Source: Acetobacter malorum (lineage in GTDB: Bacteria; Pseudomonadota; Alphaproteobacteria; Acetobacterales; Acetobacteraceae). Taken from it: a stretch of DNA of 64,000 nt. The notes under the pieces were generated by a model, which worked only from the letters and a program-made list of their open reading frames with translations, made no database searches and was not told where the DNA came from. Positions 50,334 to 61,086 of this stretch are shown one piece after another. The stretch covers positions 248,001 to 312,000 of the forward strand of contig NZ_LHZC01000057.1 in the NCBI RefSeq assembly GCF_001580615.1. Direction: 5' to 3'. How positions within the stretch are numbered: position 1 is the first letter of the stretch; each line of letters starts with the position of its first letter. The position numbers and the translations under genes were made by a program.

Positions 50334-52654
50334 CGCCGCGCTGCCAGAATATAGGCCCGGCCAAGGCCCAGATGCGGCGCAAAGAAGGACCCGCGTGAGC
50401 GGAACAGATACCGGTCACGCAGCGCCTGATACACCCGGTCTGTCACCTGAATGGTGCCGCCATCCGTAGCCCCCTGCGCCATCAGTTCCGCCAGAGAGAC
50501 CGTCTGCCCCCACAGGTTGAACACTTTCGGGTCTTCCCCCACAGCGCCCCCAAAGGCGGCACCGTAATCCAGCCCCATGGCGAACACAGGTTCCAGATTA
50601 GCCGCAGCGAGTGCGGCCATGAAGGTTTCCCGCATGGTCAGCGCAGCATCGGCAATGCGGATAATGGCGGTCGGATCTTCCTCCGTCGTGCAACCCGCCA
50701 TGCAGATCATACGGTGCCCGGCCACTTCCACGCCAAACAGGCCGCGCTCGCGCGAGATGCGCTGCACGTCCGTGGCCAACTGGTTGATCAACGTCAGGAG
50801 AGCCTGCGTTTCCGCATCCCCATCCACCACCGGGTCGGAGAAGGTGATGACCAGCACGGCAACGGACGGATAAACGCCGGATGTCGTCACGCCAGCCACC
50901 TGCGGCGCACGCATGAGCATATTATCAAACTGCGGTTCCGGCTGCGGCTTGGCGGAATTGACTGCACCGGGCACTTCATCCGCAGGCAGGCCATGCCCGC
51001 TCCCGCTGTTTTCCGCTGTTTCAGCCAGCCTGATCCCGGCGATAGACGCCATCAGGTCCACAAAATACACCAGATGCGGGGCCATATGGGCATCTTCCAG
51101 CACCACCGCGCCGATAATCCCTTTGGGACCCGGAATGGGGTAGACGGCCAGCATACGCGTGCCCAGTTCCCGCATGACCAGCCGCTCGAACTGCGTTGTC
51201 CGGTCATCCACCGCCGCGTTCTCAACGCTCAGCACATCACCGGATTCAATGGCTTCAAAAAACGCCCCCAGCTCCGAGCGGGACATTTCAAACCCGCCGG
51301 AATGGGCATCCTGCTTCTGATCATAGGAATCTTCACAGATCAGCGCCTGCCCGTCATGCATCAGCCGCCAGATACTGGCTCGGCGTGCATCCGTGACATG
51401 CGCAAGCTGCTCTGTCAGCACCAGAGGGTCTGCCGCCGGGTCAAACAGATGCGGCGTGACCGCGACCTGCTGCACGGCCGCACTTTCATGCGTAATCTGC
51501 ACACCCTGCTGTGCCAGCTTGCGGGCCACCCGTTCCGAACGGCGCACCTGCCGCACAAGAAACCCGGCCAGCACCAGTGAGAAGACGATGATGATCCCGG
51601 CAAATTGCAGGCTCTGCTGGCTGCTCTGGCGGGCAAAGCTGGCAAAGTCATTTTCCGGCGCGGAGAGCAGCAGGATCCAGCCTTCCGCTGAGCTTTTCAG
51701 CGGTGAGGCAATGGTCACATAGCGTTTGCCGTTTAGCTCAAAACTACGCGGGCCAAAGCCACGCACGCGGTAATGGTCATACCCACGGGCAAAAACCGGA
51801 TGGGTTTTGGGGTCCAGCACCATCTTGTTGGGGTCCCATCCCGCAGCTTCCGCCTGCTGCATGATGTTACGCCCCGCCATAACCCGGCCCTGCTTATCCA
51901 GAATAATGGCGTTGCCGGTTTTACCGACCTTAAGATGGTCAAGAAACGTGCTGAGTTCGTTCAGGGAAATATTGGTAGCAAAAACATAGGTGTGCCCGTT
52001 TGCGGCCTTAAACCGCAGGGAACTGGTCATGACAAACTGGCGCGAGGACGGAAACAGATAAGGCTGCGTCCACTGGATGTCCGTCTTGCCTTCCGTATTG
52101 GCGTACCACGGGCGTTTACGCGGGTCATACCCGGTTGCGTCCGTATATTCCTCGCCGGTTTTTACGCCGTCATCCGTATAAAATTCCCGGTGATAGACCT
52201 GCTTGCCATCATGTACCTCAAACGTGGTGCGTTCCTGATTTTTGCCATCCGGCCCACGGGTAATCAGGCGGAAATGGCCGTCCTCATCCCCCAGATAAAA
52301 GGACTGCAACTGCGGCACACTTTGCAGCATGGCCGCACCGTAGGAATTAAACACCCGGTCCGCCACCTGCGGCGGCGCATGCGCAATCATCCCGCTGGCA
52401 ATGACGTTCCCGGCCATGGCGGGCATGATGTAATCGGACACTTCCTGAGAAATATTCCGCTGCACAGCGCCAAGCAGTTCATGCGTCAGTGCCGCCACCC
52501 CGGCCCGCGTGGAGCGGTAGGAATGCAGGCCAATACCGGCGATGGATGCCACAACCAGCAGCAAAGCGCCAAAAGGCAGAACCAGATGCAGCAGCACACG
52601 CCGCACAGAGGCATCATTCTGCACGGTCGGGTCGACTATCTCATCAGAAGACAC
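50330..52654 (-). CDS. Membrane sensor with dCache, GAF-like and degenerate cyclase domain
   Basis: Protein of 774 residues. TM1 lies at about 21-43. A large periplasmic dCache domain (about 50-345) carries the motif YDPRKRPWY at 176-184. TM2 is at about 351-367, a GAF-like domain at about 410-545, and a class III nucleotide cyclase-like domain at about 595-773. The cyclase part keeps the overall outline (GLDYGAAFGGAVG, WGQTVSLAELM) but the first metal aspartate is Thr604, the second is His647 (VAGHRMICM), and the Asn/Arg transition-state residues are Ser720 and Met725. It is therefore probably catalytically dead. The start is GTG with GGAAAAAG upstream. It heads the MCE operon. Confidence 0.85.
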   Translation of the reverse strand: MSSDEIVDPTVQNDASVRRVLLHLVLPFGALLLVVASIAGIGLHSYRSTRAGVAALTHELLGAVQRNISQEVSDYIMPAMAGNVIASGMIAHAPPQVADRVFNSYGAAMLQSVPQLQSFYLGDEDGHFRLITRGPDGKNQERTTFEVHDGKQVYHREFYTDDGVKTGEEYTDATGYDPRKRPWYANTEGKTDIQWTQPYLFPSSRQFVMTSSLRFKAANGHTYVFATNISLNELSTFLDHLKVGKTGNAIILDKQGRVMAGRNIMQQAEAAGWDPNKMVLDPKTHPVFARGYDHYRVRGFGPRSFELNGKRYVTIASPLKSSAEGWILLLSAPENDFASFARQSSQQSLQFAGIIIVFSLVLAGFLVRQVRRSERVARKLAQQGVQITHESAAVQQVAVTPHLFDPAADPLVLTEQLAHVTDARRASIWRLMHDGQALICEDSYDQKQDAHSGGFEMSRSELGAFFEAIESGDVLSVENAAVDDRTTQFERLVMRELGTRMLAVYPIPGPKGIIGAVVLEDAHMAPHLVYFVDLMASIAGIRLAETAENSGSGHGLPADEVPGAVNSAKPQPEPQFDNMLMRAPQVAGVTTSGVYPSVAVLVITFSDPVVDGDAETQALLTLINQLATDVQRISRERGLFGVEVAGHRMICMAGCTTEEDPTAIIRIADAALTMRETFMAALAAANLEPVFAMGLDYGAAFGGAVGEDPKVFNLWGQTVSLAELMAQGATDGGTIQVTDRVYQALRDRYLFRSRGSFFAPHLGLGRAYILAARR

Positions 52655-52824
52655 GTGACTTTTTCCACTGACTACGGATCATAAATCTCCATCCCGGGCA
52701 GATGTCCGAAATTTAAGGTGCCCAGAACGCCACAGCTTGTCCAGTCCCATGGGTGTGTCCGCTGGCGCAGAGCCTCTATGCCCTGCTCCCCGCACACATC
52801 AGCATCCGACCGAAGGCAGGCTGA

Positions 52825-54324
52825 TCAGGATTCCAGATCAGCCTCAAAGCGGGTGGAAACGTCCAGCGCCTGCCCGAGGCGGGTCAGCCCGCGCCTCACC
52901 GTTTCACCCCGCACCGCAACGCGGGAAGACACCAGTTTAAGCACCAGCACCTTGCGTTGCCACAGCAGAGCCGTGCCATCCAGCAGCACCGCCGTACCGC
53001 CGGAAAGGGAATACGCCAGACGCAAAGCCAGCCCCAGCACAATGGCGCGGCGGCATGCGGCCTCGCTCAGCAAGGTGCGTGAGGTTGCCAGAAATTCCGC
53101 ATTGATATCCGCCGCATACCGCATGGCCAGCGCCAGAGAAAGCCAGGCCCGCGATTCATGATCAAACCCGACACCCTGCAGGCGCAGGATACGCCAGTAG
53201 GTTTGCTCCGCCCGATATTCCGGGTGATCGTGACTGCCAACATCCGAGAGAATACAGGCAATGCGCCGCAGATGCCCTTCCTGCTTGCTTTCCTTGGTCA
53301 GCAGGCCATCCGTCCAGCGGCAGAGGACATCCGGCAGCGTATTACTGCGGCCCAGCCGGGCGCACATGTCCCGCGCGACAACTTCCATCGGGTCCTGAGG
53401 CAGACAATCGGGGGCGACATTGAGCATGTACCACCCCTCCCGCAGACCATCCACGCAGAACACCACCCGCTCCGGCTGCACCCTGCGCAACAGTCTGCGC
53501 AGAACAGTGGCGGCAAATGGCACATCATCCAGACGCTTTTTCGGCGCGCCCGGCAGACGTTCCAGACCACGACGCGGTGCATGCAGCAGCCAGCCGGTCA
53601 TCTCCCGCGCTTCTTCCAGCCCAAGCGTATAATAATGCACGATATTCAGCGGATACTGCATGCGGGCAATGTGCAGCCGGGCCAGAGCGCGGAAGGCTCC
53701 GCCAACCAGATACAGCGTATCCCCTTTAACCTGAGGCAGCCATTTAACGCCCCCGATATCCTCTTCCGCCAGCGTGCGGGCCACGGCGAGGTCACACTTG
53801 GCGCGGTCGCTCAGGCGGATAACGCCCAGCGGCAGCGTGTTGGCATCATGGCGGCCATCTTTCGCCAGACGGATCAGTTCCAGAGAGCCGCCGCCCACAT
53901 CGGCCACCAGCCCCTTTGCGCCGGGGATGCCACACATCACGCCAATGGCGGAATGATCGGCCTCTTCTTCCCCGCTCAGAATACGGATGGGCACACCCGG
54001 CATATTTCTGCGCAGGGCGTCCACAAATTCCGGGCCGTTCAGGGCATCCCGCACTGCAGCGGTCGCCAGAATTTCAAACGGGTCGGCGTTCATGGCGCGG
54101 GCAATGGCGTGGAAGCGGCTGAGCACTTCCATGGCCATCTGCACGCCTTCTTCATTCAGCCTGCCTGTTGCCGTCAGGCCACGGCCCAGACGCAGCACGG
54201 CCTTTTCATTAAAAATAGGCACAGGATTGCGCGATATGCCCTCGAACACCACGAGGCGCACAGAATTGGACCCAAGATCAACAACGGCCGAGCGGCGCGG
54301 CATATCAGTCTGCATGGGCGGCAC
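52825..54324 (-). CDS. ppx: Exopolyphosphatase / guanosine pentaphosphatase (Ppx/GppA)
   Basis: Degrades polyphosphate and possibly pppGpp. About 499 residues: an ASKHA-type N-terminal ATPase-like half starts with AVVDLGSNSVRLVVFE, then ILSGEEEADHSAIGVM and VADVGGGSLELIRL. A C-terminal HD-like helical domain has LSDVGSHDHPEYRAEQTY. The start is uncertain: GTG at 54324 has GGGAG close by, and ATGs at 54315 and 54303 are in frame. It follows ppk on the same strand, giving a polyphosphate operon. Confidence 0.94.
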   Translation of the reverse strand: MPPMQTDMPRRSAVVDLGSNSVRLVVFEGISRNPVPIFNEKAVLRLGRGLTATGRLNEEGVQMAMEVLSRFHAIARAMNADPFEILATAAVRDALNGPEFVDALRRNMPGVPIRILSGEEEADHSAIGVMCGIPGAKGLVADVGGGSLELIRLAKDGRHDANTLPLGVIRLSDRAKCDLAVARTLAEEDIGGVKWLPQVKGDTLYLVGGAFRALARLHIARMQYPLNIVHYYTLGLEEAREMTGWLLHAPRRGLERLPGAPKKRLDDVPFAATVLRRLLRRVQPERVVFCVDGLREGWYMLNVAPDCLPQDPMEVVARDMCARLGRSNTLPDVLCRWTDGLLTKESKQEGHLRRIACILSDVGSHDHPEYRAEQTYWRILRLQGVGFDHESRAWLSLALAMRYAADINAEFLATSRTLLSEAACRRAIVLGLALRLAYSLSGGTAVLLDGTALLWQRKVLVLKLVSSRVAVRGETVRRGLTRLGQALDVSTRFEADLES

Positions 54325-54406
54325 TCTACTCCCGAAAATCGTTCACGAAAACCGAGAACAGATGCCGAAAACACGCATTCTGCTTTTCCCGCTCCGCTGG
54401 CTGAGG

Positions 54407-56677
54407 TCAGTCATCAAACATCAGGTCTTTTGATGTCGGCAGAGAGGCCGGTGCGCGCAGGGGTGTTTCATGCGCAGCAGACCCCCGGCCTGAAAGAGAC
54501 GGGTGCGTCATAAACCATTCATGCGCGGAGAAAGGCCGTGCCCCCGGCGTCAGCCTGCGCCACGTCCCGCTGGCTTCCAGCCCCCAGGATTGCAGATTAT
54601 CCTTGAGGTTAGAGACCATGATCTGCCCCAGCATCTGCGCATGCACCGTCGGGTTGGTGACGGGCACCATGCTTTCCACGCGCCAGTCCATGTTCCGCGT
54701 CATCCAGTCCGCAGAGGACAGATAGACCTTGGCATAGCGGGAGGGCAGACGGTGGCCGTTGCCGAACGCGAAAATACGGGAATGTTCCAGAAAACGCCCG
54801 ACGATGGATTTGATGCGGATATTTTCAGAAAGCCCCGGCACACCGGGCCGCAGGCAGCAGATGCCCCGGATCACCCCGATAATCCGCACCCCGGCGCAGG
54901 AGGCGCGATAGAGGCAATCAATCAGATCCGGGTCCACCAGCGCATTCATCTTCAGCCAGATGGTGCCCGGCCGCCCGGCTTTGACGTGGGCAATTTCTTC
55001 CTCAATCAGCTCCCGCAGCGTGCTGCGGATGGTGATGGGCGAGAAGGAAATGGCTTCCATCTTGGCCGGCATGGCGTAGCCGGTCACGTAGTTAAACAGA
55101 CGAGCGGAATCCCGCGCCAGCTCCGGCTTGCAGGTAAAGAAGGAGAGGTCCGTGTAAATCTTGGCGGTAATGGGGTGGTAGTTACCCGTGCCAAAATGCG
55201 CGTAGGACCGCACCTGATTCCCCTCGCGCCGCACCACGAGGCTGAGCTTGGCGTGGGTCTTCAAATCCGCAAAGCCGAACACCACCTGCACGCCGGCAGC
55301 TTCCAGCGCGCGGGAGAGGCGAATATTGGCTTCCTCATCAAACCGCGCCCGCAGTTCCACCATAGCGGTGACGGACTTCCCGGCCTCAGCCGCTTCAATC
55401 AGCGCCTTGACGATGGGGGAGTCACGAGACGTGCGATACAGCGTCTGCTTGATGGCAATCACGTTCGGGTCGAGCGCTGCCTGACGCAGGAACTGCACCA
55501 CCACGTCAAAGCTTTCAAACGGGTGATGAACCAGCAGGTCCTTCGCCCGGATGGCGGCAAAGCAATCGCCATTAAAGTCCAAAATCCGCTCAGGGAAGCG
55601 CGGCGTGTAGGGCGGGAACAGGAGATCGGGACGGTCATCCACAATCATCTGCTTGAGGTCCACGACGCCGATCATGCCGGAATGGACGGCAATTTCTTCC
55701 GGCGGCAGATCCAGCCCGGAGGCAATGGCGTCCGCCAGCTCCGTCGGTACGCGCTTTTCCATATCCAGATGGATCACCACGCCCCGGCGGCGGCGTTTGA
55801 GCGCGCTTTCATACGAGCGGACAAGGTCTTCAGCCTCGTCCTCAAACTCCACATCGGTATCGCGCACCACGCGCAGCATCCCGCTTTCTCCCACCACAAG
55901 GCCGGGGAAAAGCTGGTCCATGCACAGGGTAATGAGGTCTTCCAGACGGATGAAGCGCACCGTGCGGTTGCCCGCCCCATCCTTGCTCGGCAGGCGGATA
56001 AACCGCTCAACCTGTGCGGGCAGCAGGATCAGCGCGTTCATGGCAAACGCGCCATTTTCCGCCAGCAGCAGACGCAGGCCCAACGCAAGCCCCATGTTGG
56101 GGATGAACGGCAGCGGGTGCGCCGGGTCCACCGCAAGCGGCGTCAGCACCGGGAAAACGCGGTCCATAAAGCAGGTGTGCAGCCATGTGCGGTCGGCTTC
56201 ATCCAGATCAGATGGCTCACATAGCACCACATCGGCCTCTGCCAGCAGGCCACGCAGCTCCACCCAGATGCGCTGCTGCTCCCGCAGAAGCTGGGCACAG
56301 CGTTCCCGCACGGCGTCCAGCTGCTCGGCAGGGGTCAGGCCATCGGGCGAGAACGCCACCAGCCCTTCCCGCACCTGCCCGACAAGACCGGCCACACGCA
56401 CGGAATAGAATTCATCAAGATTACTGGCGCTGATGGACAGAAAGCGCAGGCGCTCCAGCAATGGGTTGCGCGCATTATCCGCCTCTTCCACCACGCGCTG
56501 GTTAAAGGCCAGCCAGGAGAGTTCGCGGTTGATGAACCGCTCGGGCATGTCCAGCGTCACTTTTTTCTGGACCGGCTTTTTTCTGGTTCGACGAACTGCC
56601 GGCGTGCGTCTGCGGGCGGGCACTTTGGCTCCGGCTGATTGACCCGTCTTTTTGTCCTGCGCCGTCGTCACACCCAT
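54407..56677 (-). CDS. ppk: Polyphosphate kinase 1
   Basis: Makes polyphosphate from ATP reversibly. 756 residues: a Lys/Arg-rich N-terminal extension of about 43 residues, the PPK N domain ([19 protein letters not shown]), middle domain, and two phospholipase-D-like C domains. The phospho-acceptor histidine is His475 in [13 protein letters not shown], and the second conserved histidine is in [13 protein letters not shown]. Other signatures are [13 protein letters not shown] and [12 protein letters not shown]. The basic tail is longer than in E. coli and might bind polyphosphate or nucleic acid. ppx follows 82 bp downstream. Confidence 0.96.
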   Translation of the reverse strand: MGVTTAQDKKTGQSAGAKVPARRRTPAVRRTRKKPVQKKVTLDMPERFINRELSWLAFNQRVVEEADNARNPLLERLRFLSISASNLDEFYSVRVAGLVGQVREGLVAFSPDGLTPAEQLDAVRERCAQLLREQQRIWVELRGLLAEADVVLCEPSDLDEADRTWLHTCFMDRVFPVLTPLAVDPAHPLPFIPNMGLALGLRLLLAENGAFAMNALILLPAQVERFIRLPSKDGAGNRTVRFIRLEDLITLCMDQLFPGLVVGESGMLRVVRDTDVEFEDEAEDLVRSYESALKRRRRGVVIHLDMEKRVPTELADAIASGLDLPPEEIAVHSGMIGVVDLKQMIVDDRPDLLFPPYTPRFPERILDFNGDCFAAIRAKDLLVHHPFESFDVVVQFLRQAALDPNVIAIKQTLYRTSRDSPIVKALIEAAEAGKSVTAMVELRARFDEEANIRLSRALEAAGVQVVFGFADLKTHAKLSLVVRREGNQVRSYAHFGTGNYHPITAKIYTDLSFFTCKPELARDSARLFNYVTGYAMPAKMEAISFSPITIRSTLRELIEEEIAHVKAGRPGTIWLKMNALVDPDLIDCLYRASCAGVRIIGVIRGICCLRPGVPGLSENIRIKSIVGRFLEHSRIFAFGNGHRLPSRYAKVYLSSADWMTRNMDWRVESMVPVTNPTVHAQMLGQIMVSNLKDNLQSWGLEASGTWRRLTPGARPFSAHEWFMTHPSLSGRGSAAHETPLRAPASLPTSKDLMFDD

Positions 56678-56839
56678 TCTCCCTTATTTTACCCCCATCC
56701 TGCCTGCATCAGCCTTGCCGGCATAGGGCTCATCGTCTCTTAAGTTCTTGCATCATACTGTACAGTGCTCTGAGTGGAAAAGAATGACACATGTTACGGT
56801 TTTGTGTCGCGCGTCTTCCCAACAGCCCACGCACAACGC

Positions 56840-56877
56840 AAAACAGGCCCGCAGAGCCATTGCCCCGCGAGCCTGTT
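56840..56877 (-). terminator. Terminator after the S46 peptidase gene
   Basis: On the minus strand AACAGGCTCGC pairs with GCGGGCCTGTT (11 pairs including one G-T), with a 14-base loop, and runs into a short T-run (TTTT, complement of 56840-56843). Confidence 0.7.
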
Positions 56878-56947
56878 CCTCACGCGCGCTGCCCCTGCAA
56901 AGCCCTGCGCCTTACGCGGCGGGGCCTTGCGGATCAGACGTCAGACC

Positions 56948-59047
56948 TCAGAGATGCCCCTGAGACAGTTCATTAGCCAGCGCCTGATTTTTATAAACCA
57001 CTTTCAGCGCTTCCATGATGGCGGCTGTATCCACTGCAACAGCACGGTTGGTGGTTTCATCGTAATAGAAATCCCCACCCAGAGAGTGGATGTTCCCATC
57101 AAAAATCAGCCCCACGGCATGGCCCTGAGAGTCGATGACCGGAGAACCTGAATTGCCGCCGATAATGTCGTTGGTCGAGACAAAATCGTACGGGGTTTTC
57201 ATGTTGACGTGCGCCTTGGCGTCCAGCCAGGGCTTCGTCAGCTTGAACGGGTCAGAGCCGGTTGCGCGGTCATACAGACCGGAGAAATAGGTAAAGGCCG
57301 GCACGGCTTTTCCGTTTTCATCCCAGCCTTTGACCTGACCGAACGACAGACGCTGCGTGAACGTCGCATCCGGGTAGGACGACACGCCATCGCGCTCAAA
57401 GCGGGCCTTGGCCATGGCTTCGCTTGCCTGACGAGACGGTGCTGCGACCTCATCATCCATCTGCTTACGCAGGGCGCGGGTCTGCGGTTCGATGCTGCGG
57501 GCCAGCACAATCATCGGGTCTTTGGAGGCGGCAATGGCGTCCGCGCCACCTTTCCAGAGCGCCAGACGCACCTTGGGGTCTGCAAGTTTGGTGCCCTTGA
57601 CCAGCGTTTCCGCCAGATCATCCGGTGCGGCTTTACCCAGAACCAGCTTCACCATCTCATCATCCGCGCCCAGCACCTGCCGCAGCTTGGTCAGAGAAAA
57701 AGCGAGTTCTGTCTTTTCAAGATCAGGATAAACCGGCGCCGTGGAACCGAGTTCGGCTTCCAGCGCAGGCAGGCGGGCGTCATGATACGCGGTCAGACGT
57801 TCGGCATCCGGCTTCTGGCGTTCACTCGCAGCGCGCACCAGCAGCTTGGCATACTGGAACAGCTCACCCTGAATACCAAAAGCGCCTTCAAGCATCAGGT
57901 AAGGTTTGAAAATACGCTTCTTAACAGCCAGCGCCTGTGCGTTTTTCGCCCACGGGTCGCCATAGGCTTCCTTGCGTTTGGGGTCCGCGTTGATCCAGTC
58001 GCGCAGGCTGGCTTCACTTTTTGCCTTGGCATCCAGCAGTTTGGGGTCAGACAGAACATCCACGCGGCCACGATAGACTTTCAGACTGTTCTCAATCCCA
58101 AAGACGCGTTCCTGTGCTTCCTGATGATGCGCCGTGCTTTCCCGGCTGTACTGCCACAGCGCGCCATCCAGCGCGGAATAGTTGTCGACAATGAATGGCA
58201 CCGTCACGTTTCTGGAAAATTCCAGATCCGCCAGCGGCACTTCACGTTCTGTAGAGCCCGGATTGCCGGAGGTGAACACCAGCTCCCCTTCCTTCGGGCC
58301 AGCAGCGTCAAACGGCAGGAAGGCATCAACCTTGGCAGGCTTCCCGTTTTCGTAAACACGCATGAACGCCATATCGAGGTCGTAGCGCGGGAAGTTGAAG
58401 TTATCCGGGTCCCCACCAAAGAAGGCCGCGTTCTGATCGGGCGCCATCACCATACGCACATCCTGATAGCGGCGGTACCGATACAGCGCCGTGCGACCCC
58501 CGTGATACAGGCTGATCACATCACAGCGCCATTTCTTCGGGTCATCCTTGGCGCATTCTTTTTCAATCGCACTTTCCTCGGCCTGACGTGCCGTGGTGTA
58601 GGCCGCGCCATCCTTGCCGCGCAGGGCCGTCTGCATCCGGTCCGTCACATCGGTAATGCTGTCCAGCTGGTTCAGCTCCATGGCGGGGCAGCGCTGCTCA
58701 TCCGCCGGGCTTTTGGCGCTGTAGCCGTCCTGAAAGTAGTTCTTCCCTTTGCCGGAAAGCTGCTGGAGGCATTCATTGGCGCAATGGTGATTGGTCATCA
58801 CCAGCCCATCAGCGGAAACAAAAGAGGCTGAGCAGCCCAGTGCCAGACGGGCGGACGCCTTGGTCACGCGTTCTGTCCACGCGGCGGTGGGGGTAAAGCC
58901 ATAACGCTGCTTCATCAGGTCTGCGGGCAGATGGTCCATGGTCCACATCCCCTCATCCGCATGCGCGAAGGGAATGGAGGGAAGAACCGCCGGAGCGCAC
59001 GCCAGCACCGCCAGAGGCAACAGAGAACGCTTGAAAAAGCTGCTCAT
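56948..59047 (-). CDS. S46 family dipeptidyl peptidase (DPP7-like)
   Basis: Exported serine exopeptidase of 699 residues that removes N-terminal dipeptides. Signal peptide about 1-30. Catalytic residues: the His87/His88 pair in TNHHC, Asp225 in RYDLDMAFMRVY and Ser633 in GGNSGSPV. The S1-pocket position after the serine reads FDGNIHSLGGD with Gly651. In characterised members a glycine there goes with DPP7-type hydrophobic preference, while DPP11 has arginine. It would feed periplasmic peptide breakdown. It separates ppk from hdaA, genes that are often neighbours in Alphaproteobacteria. Confidence 0.93.
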   Translation of the reverse strand: MSSFFKRSLLPLAVLACAPAVLPSIPFAHADEGMWTMDHLPADLMKQRYGFTPTAAWTERVTKASARLALGCSASFVSADGLVMTNHHCANECLQQLSGKGKNYFQDGYSAKSPADEQRCPAMELNQLDSITDVTDRMQTALRGKDGAAYTTARQAEESAIEKECAKDDPKKWRCDVISLYHGGRTALYRYRRYQDVRMVMAPDQNAAFFGGDPDNFNFPRYDLDMAFMRVYENGKPAKVDAFLPFDAAGPKEGELVFTSGNPGSTEREVPLADLEFSRNVTVPFIVDNYSALDGALWQYSRESTAHHQEAQERVFGIENSLKVYRGRVDVLSDPKLLDAKAKSEASLRDWINADPKRKEAYGDPWAKNAQALAVKKRIFKPYLMLEGAFGIQGELFQYAKLLVRAASERQKPDAERLTAYHDARLPALEAELGSTAPVYPDLEKTELAFSLTKLRQVLGADDEMVKLVLGKAAPDDLAETLVKGTKLADPKVRLALWKGGADAIAASKDPMIVLARSIEPQTRALRKQMDDEVAAPSRQASEAMAKARFERDGVSSYPDATFTQRLSFGQVKGWDENGKAVPAFTYFSGLYDRATGSDPFKLTKPWLDAKAHVNMKTPYDFVSTNDIIGGNSGSPVIDSQGHAVGLIFDGNIHSLGGDFYYDETTNRAVAVDTAAIMEALKVVYKNQALANELSQGHL

Positions 59048-59133
59048 GATGCAGAAACCACCTTCGGGTAAATGTTACACTATAACGAAATCGTTCCGCA
59101 CAGTGACGCAGACACGCGCACAGAGCAAGACGT

Positions 59134-59901
59134 TTAAGACGCTGCTCCGTCGTCTTCCTGCAAGGTTTCCAGAACACCTGCGGCCAGAGCGCGCGTCACT
59201 TTTTCACCAGACGCAAGGGCGGCCTGATCCAGCCGGGCCGCCATATCCCGAATCGCCCCGGCATTGCGGGGCAAACGCCGCAGCAACCATTCCGTCACCG
59301 GCTGGGCCACCACCATCTGCCGTTCCGCCAGCAAACGCAGGAATAACCGCCGCAACAATTCTTCCTCCGCCTGCCCAATGGGCACAGAGGCCGTGGCCCG
59401 CAGGCGGCTGGCCAGATCCGGCAGAGACACACGCCACCGCGCGGGAGAGGCCCGCCCCGCCATGAGCAGCGCCATCCGCCGCTCCCGCACCAGATTGATC
59501 AGATGCAGAAGGTCCGCCTCCTCCCGCACCTGATCCGCATTATCCAGCGCCAGCGCACGGAACCCGCCTTCATGAAACAGATCAGCCACATCCTGCTCAT
59601 TCAGGCGGCGGCCCTCAATAACAGGCGCACCATGCCGCGCCGCCCAGACGGAGAGCAGATGCGTCTTGCCAGTGCCGCTTTCCCCCCACAGGGCCATGCG
59701 GCCTTCCGGCCAGCGCCACATTGCTTCCGCATCCAGCACCCAGCCGCGCGCTGCCGCATTGGAGGGAGCCGCCACAAAGTCTGAGCGTCCGAATCGGGGG
59801 CGGTGCGCGAACGGCAGAGCAATCTGCCCGCTCACTCCACCCTCCTTTCCGTCCGCCACAGGCTGCTGTGCGGCCTCTTTTGTTTCCGTAATCCGTTTCA
59901 T
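59134..59901 (-). CDS. hdaA: DnaA-inactivator Hda homologue (HdaA)
   Basis: Regulatory inactivation of DnaA at the replisome. 255 residues: a short N-terminus with the sliding-clamp-binding motif QIALPF at 26-31, then a DnaA-like AAA+ domain. Walker A is GESGTGKTH at about 73-81, and the Walker B-like strand is [10 protein letters not shown]. It resembles alphaproteobacterial HdaA, including [16 protein letters not shown]. It is divergent from purM, an arrangement conserved in Alphaproteobacteria. Chromosome replication control by clamp-bound ADP-HdaA is inferred from the family. Confidence 0.9.
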   Translation of the reverse strand: MKRITETKEAAQQPVADGKEGGVSGQIALPFAHRPRFGRSDFVAAPSNAAARGWVLDAEAMWRWPEGRMALWGESGTGKTHLLSVWAARHGAPVIEGRRLNEQDVADLFHEGGFRALALDNADQVREEADLLHLINLVRERRMALLMAGRASPARWRVSLPDLASRLRATASVPIGQAEEELLRRLFLRLLAERQMVVAQPVTEWLLRRLPRNAGAIRDMAARLDQAALASGEKVTRALAAGVLETLQEDDGAAS

Positions 59902-60003
59902 GCCGCTTTGCGTGTTGCTTCACCTGCCGTAAAGACTGTCCTCAGGGATTCCTACCCTACCCGATCCGTTACATCGACCCCTTTCAGACCAAGAGCACCT
60001 GTC

Positions 60004-61086
60004 ATGACGTCTTCTTCCAGTTCTCCCTCTTCCCGCCTCACCTACCGTGACTCCGGCGTGGACATTGAAGCCGGAGAAGCTTTGATTGACGCCATCAAAC
60101 CCGCAGCCAAGGCAACAGATCGCCCCGGCACCATGGGTGGCCTTGGCGGATTCGGTGCGCTGTTCGACCTCAAGGCCGCAGGCTTTAAAGATCCGGTGCT
60201 GGTCTCCTGCACGGATGGGGTCGGCACAAAGCTCACACTGGCCATTGAAACGGGTCTGCATGAAACCGTGGGGATTGATCTGGTCGCCATGTGCGTGAAC
60301 GACCTGATTGTGCAGGGCGCGGAACCGCTCTTCTTCCTCGATTATTTTGCAACCGGCCGCCTGTCTGTTGAAAGTGCCGCCAACGTTGTGCGCGGCATTG
60401 CGCAGGGCTGTGAGCAGTCCGGCTGCGCGCTGGTAGGTGGTGAGACAGCAGAAATGCCCGGCATGTATGCCGATGGGCATTACGATCTGGCCGGCTTCTC
60501 TGTGGGTGCGGCAGAACGCTCCGCCCTGCTGCCCGCTGGCATTGCTGACGGGGATGCGCTGATTGCCCTGCCCTCCAGCGGCGTACATTCCAACGGCTAT
60601 TCTCTGGTGCGCCGCATTGTGGCCGATGCCCATCTGGCCTGGACGGACCCGGCAGCCTTCGCACCGGGCAAAAATCTGGGTGAAGCCCTGCTGACCCCCA
60701 CAAAACTTTACGTCCGCACGGTGCTGGACCTGCATCGCGCAGGCCTGCTGCACGCCGCAGCGCACATCACTGGTGGCGGCCTGCCGGGCAACCTGCCCCG
60801 TATCCTGCCCGACGGGCTGGACGCTGTGATTGACGCCGCATGGCCGGTGCCGCCCGTTTTCAACTGGCTGGCCCGCACGGGGGACGTGGCGAATGAAGAA
60901 ATGCTGCGCGTGTTCAACTGTGGCGTGGGCATGGTGCTGGTTACCCCCAAGCCGGACGACGTTCTGGGCCGCCTGAAAGAGCTGGGCGAGGAAGGCACGC
61001 TGATTGGCCACATCGCCAAAGCGGCTGACAGCTCCGCTAAAGCTGGCCTGAAGATGGTTGCGTCCCCGGATTTTCACGCAGCATGA
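60004..61086 (+). CDS. purM: Phosphoribosylformylglycinamidine cyclo-ligase
   Basis: Fifth step of purine synthesis, forming AIR from FGAM with ATP. 360 residues with [18 protein letters not shown] at the N-terminus, [60 protein letters not shown] and [17 protein letters not shown] (here [13 protein letters not shown]). The ATG at 60004 gives the normal N-terminus; the frame is open further upstream but overlaps hdaA antisense. It overlaps purN by ATGA. Confidence 0.97.
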   Translation: MTSSSSSPSSRLTYRDSGVDIEAGEALIDAIKPAAKATDRPGTMGGLGGFGALFDLKAAGFKDPVLVSCTDGVGTKLTLAIETGLHETVGIDLVAMCVNDLIVQGAEPLFFLDYFATGRLSVESAANVVRGIAQGCEQSGCALVGGETAEMPGMYADGHYDLAGFSVGAAERSALLPAGIADGDALIALPSSGVHSNGYSLVRRIVADAHLAWTDPAAFAPGKNLGEALLTPTKLYVRTVLDLHRAGLLHAAAHITGGGLPGNLPRILPDGLDAVIDAAWPVPPVFNWLARTGDVANEEMLRVFNCGVGMVLVTPKPDDVLGRLKELGEEGTLIGHIAKAADSSAKAGLKMVASPDFHAA

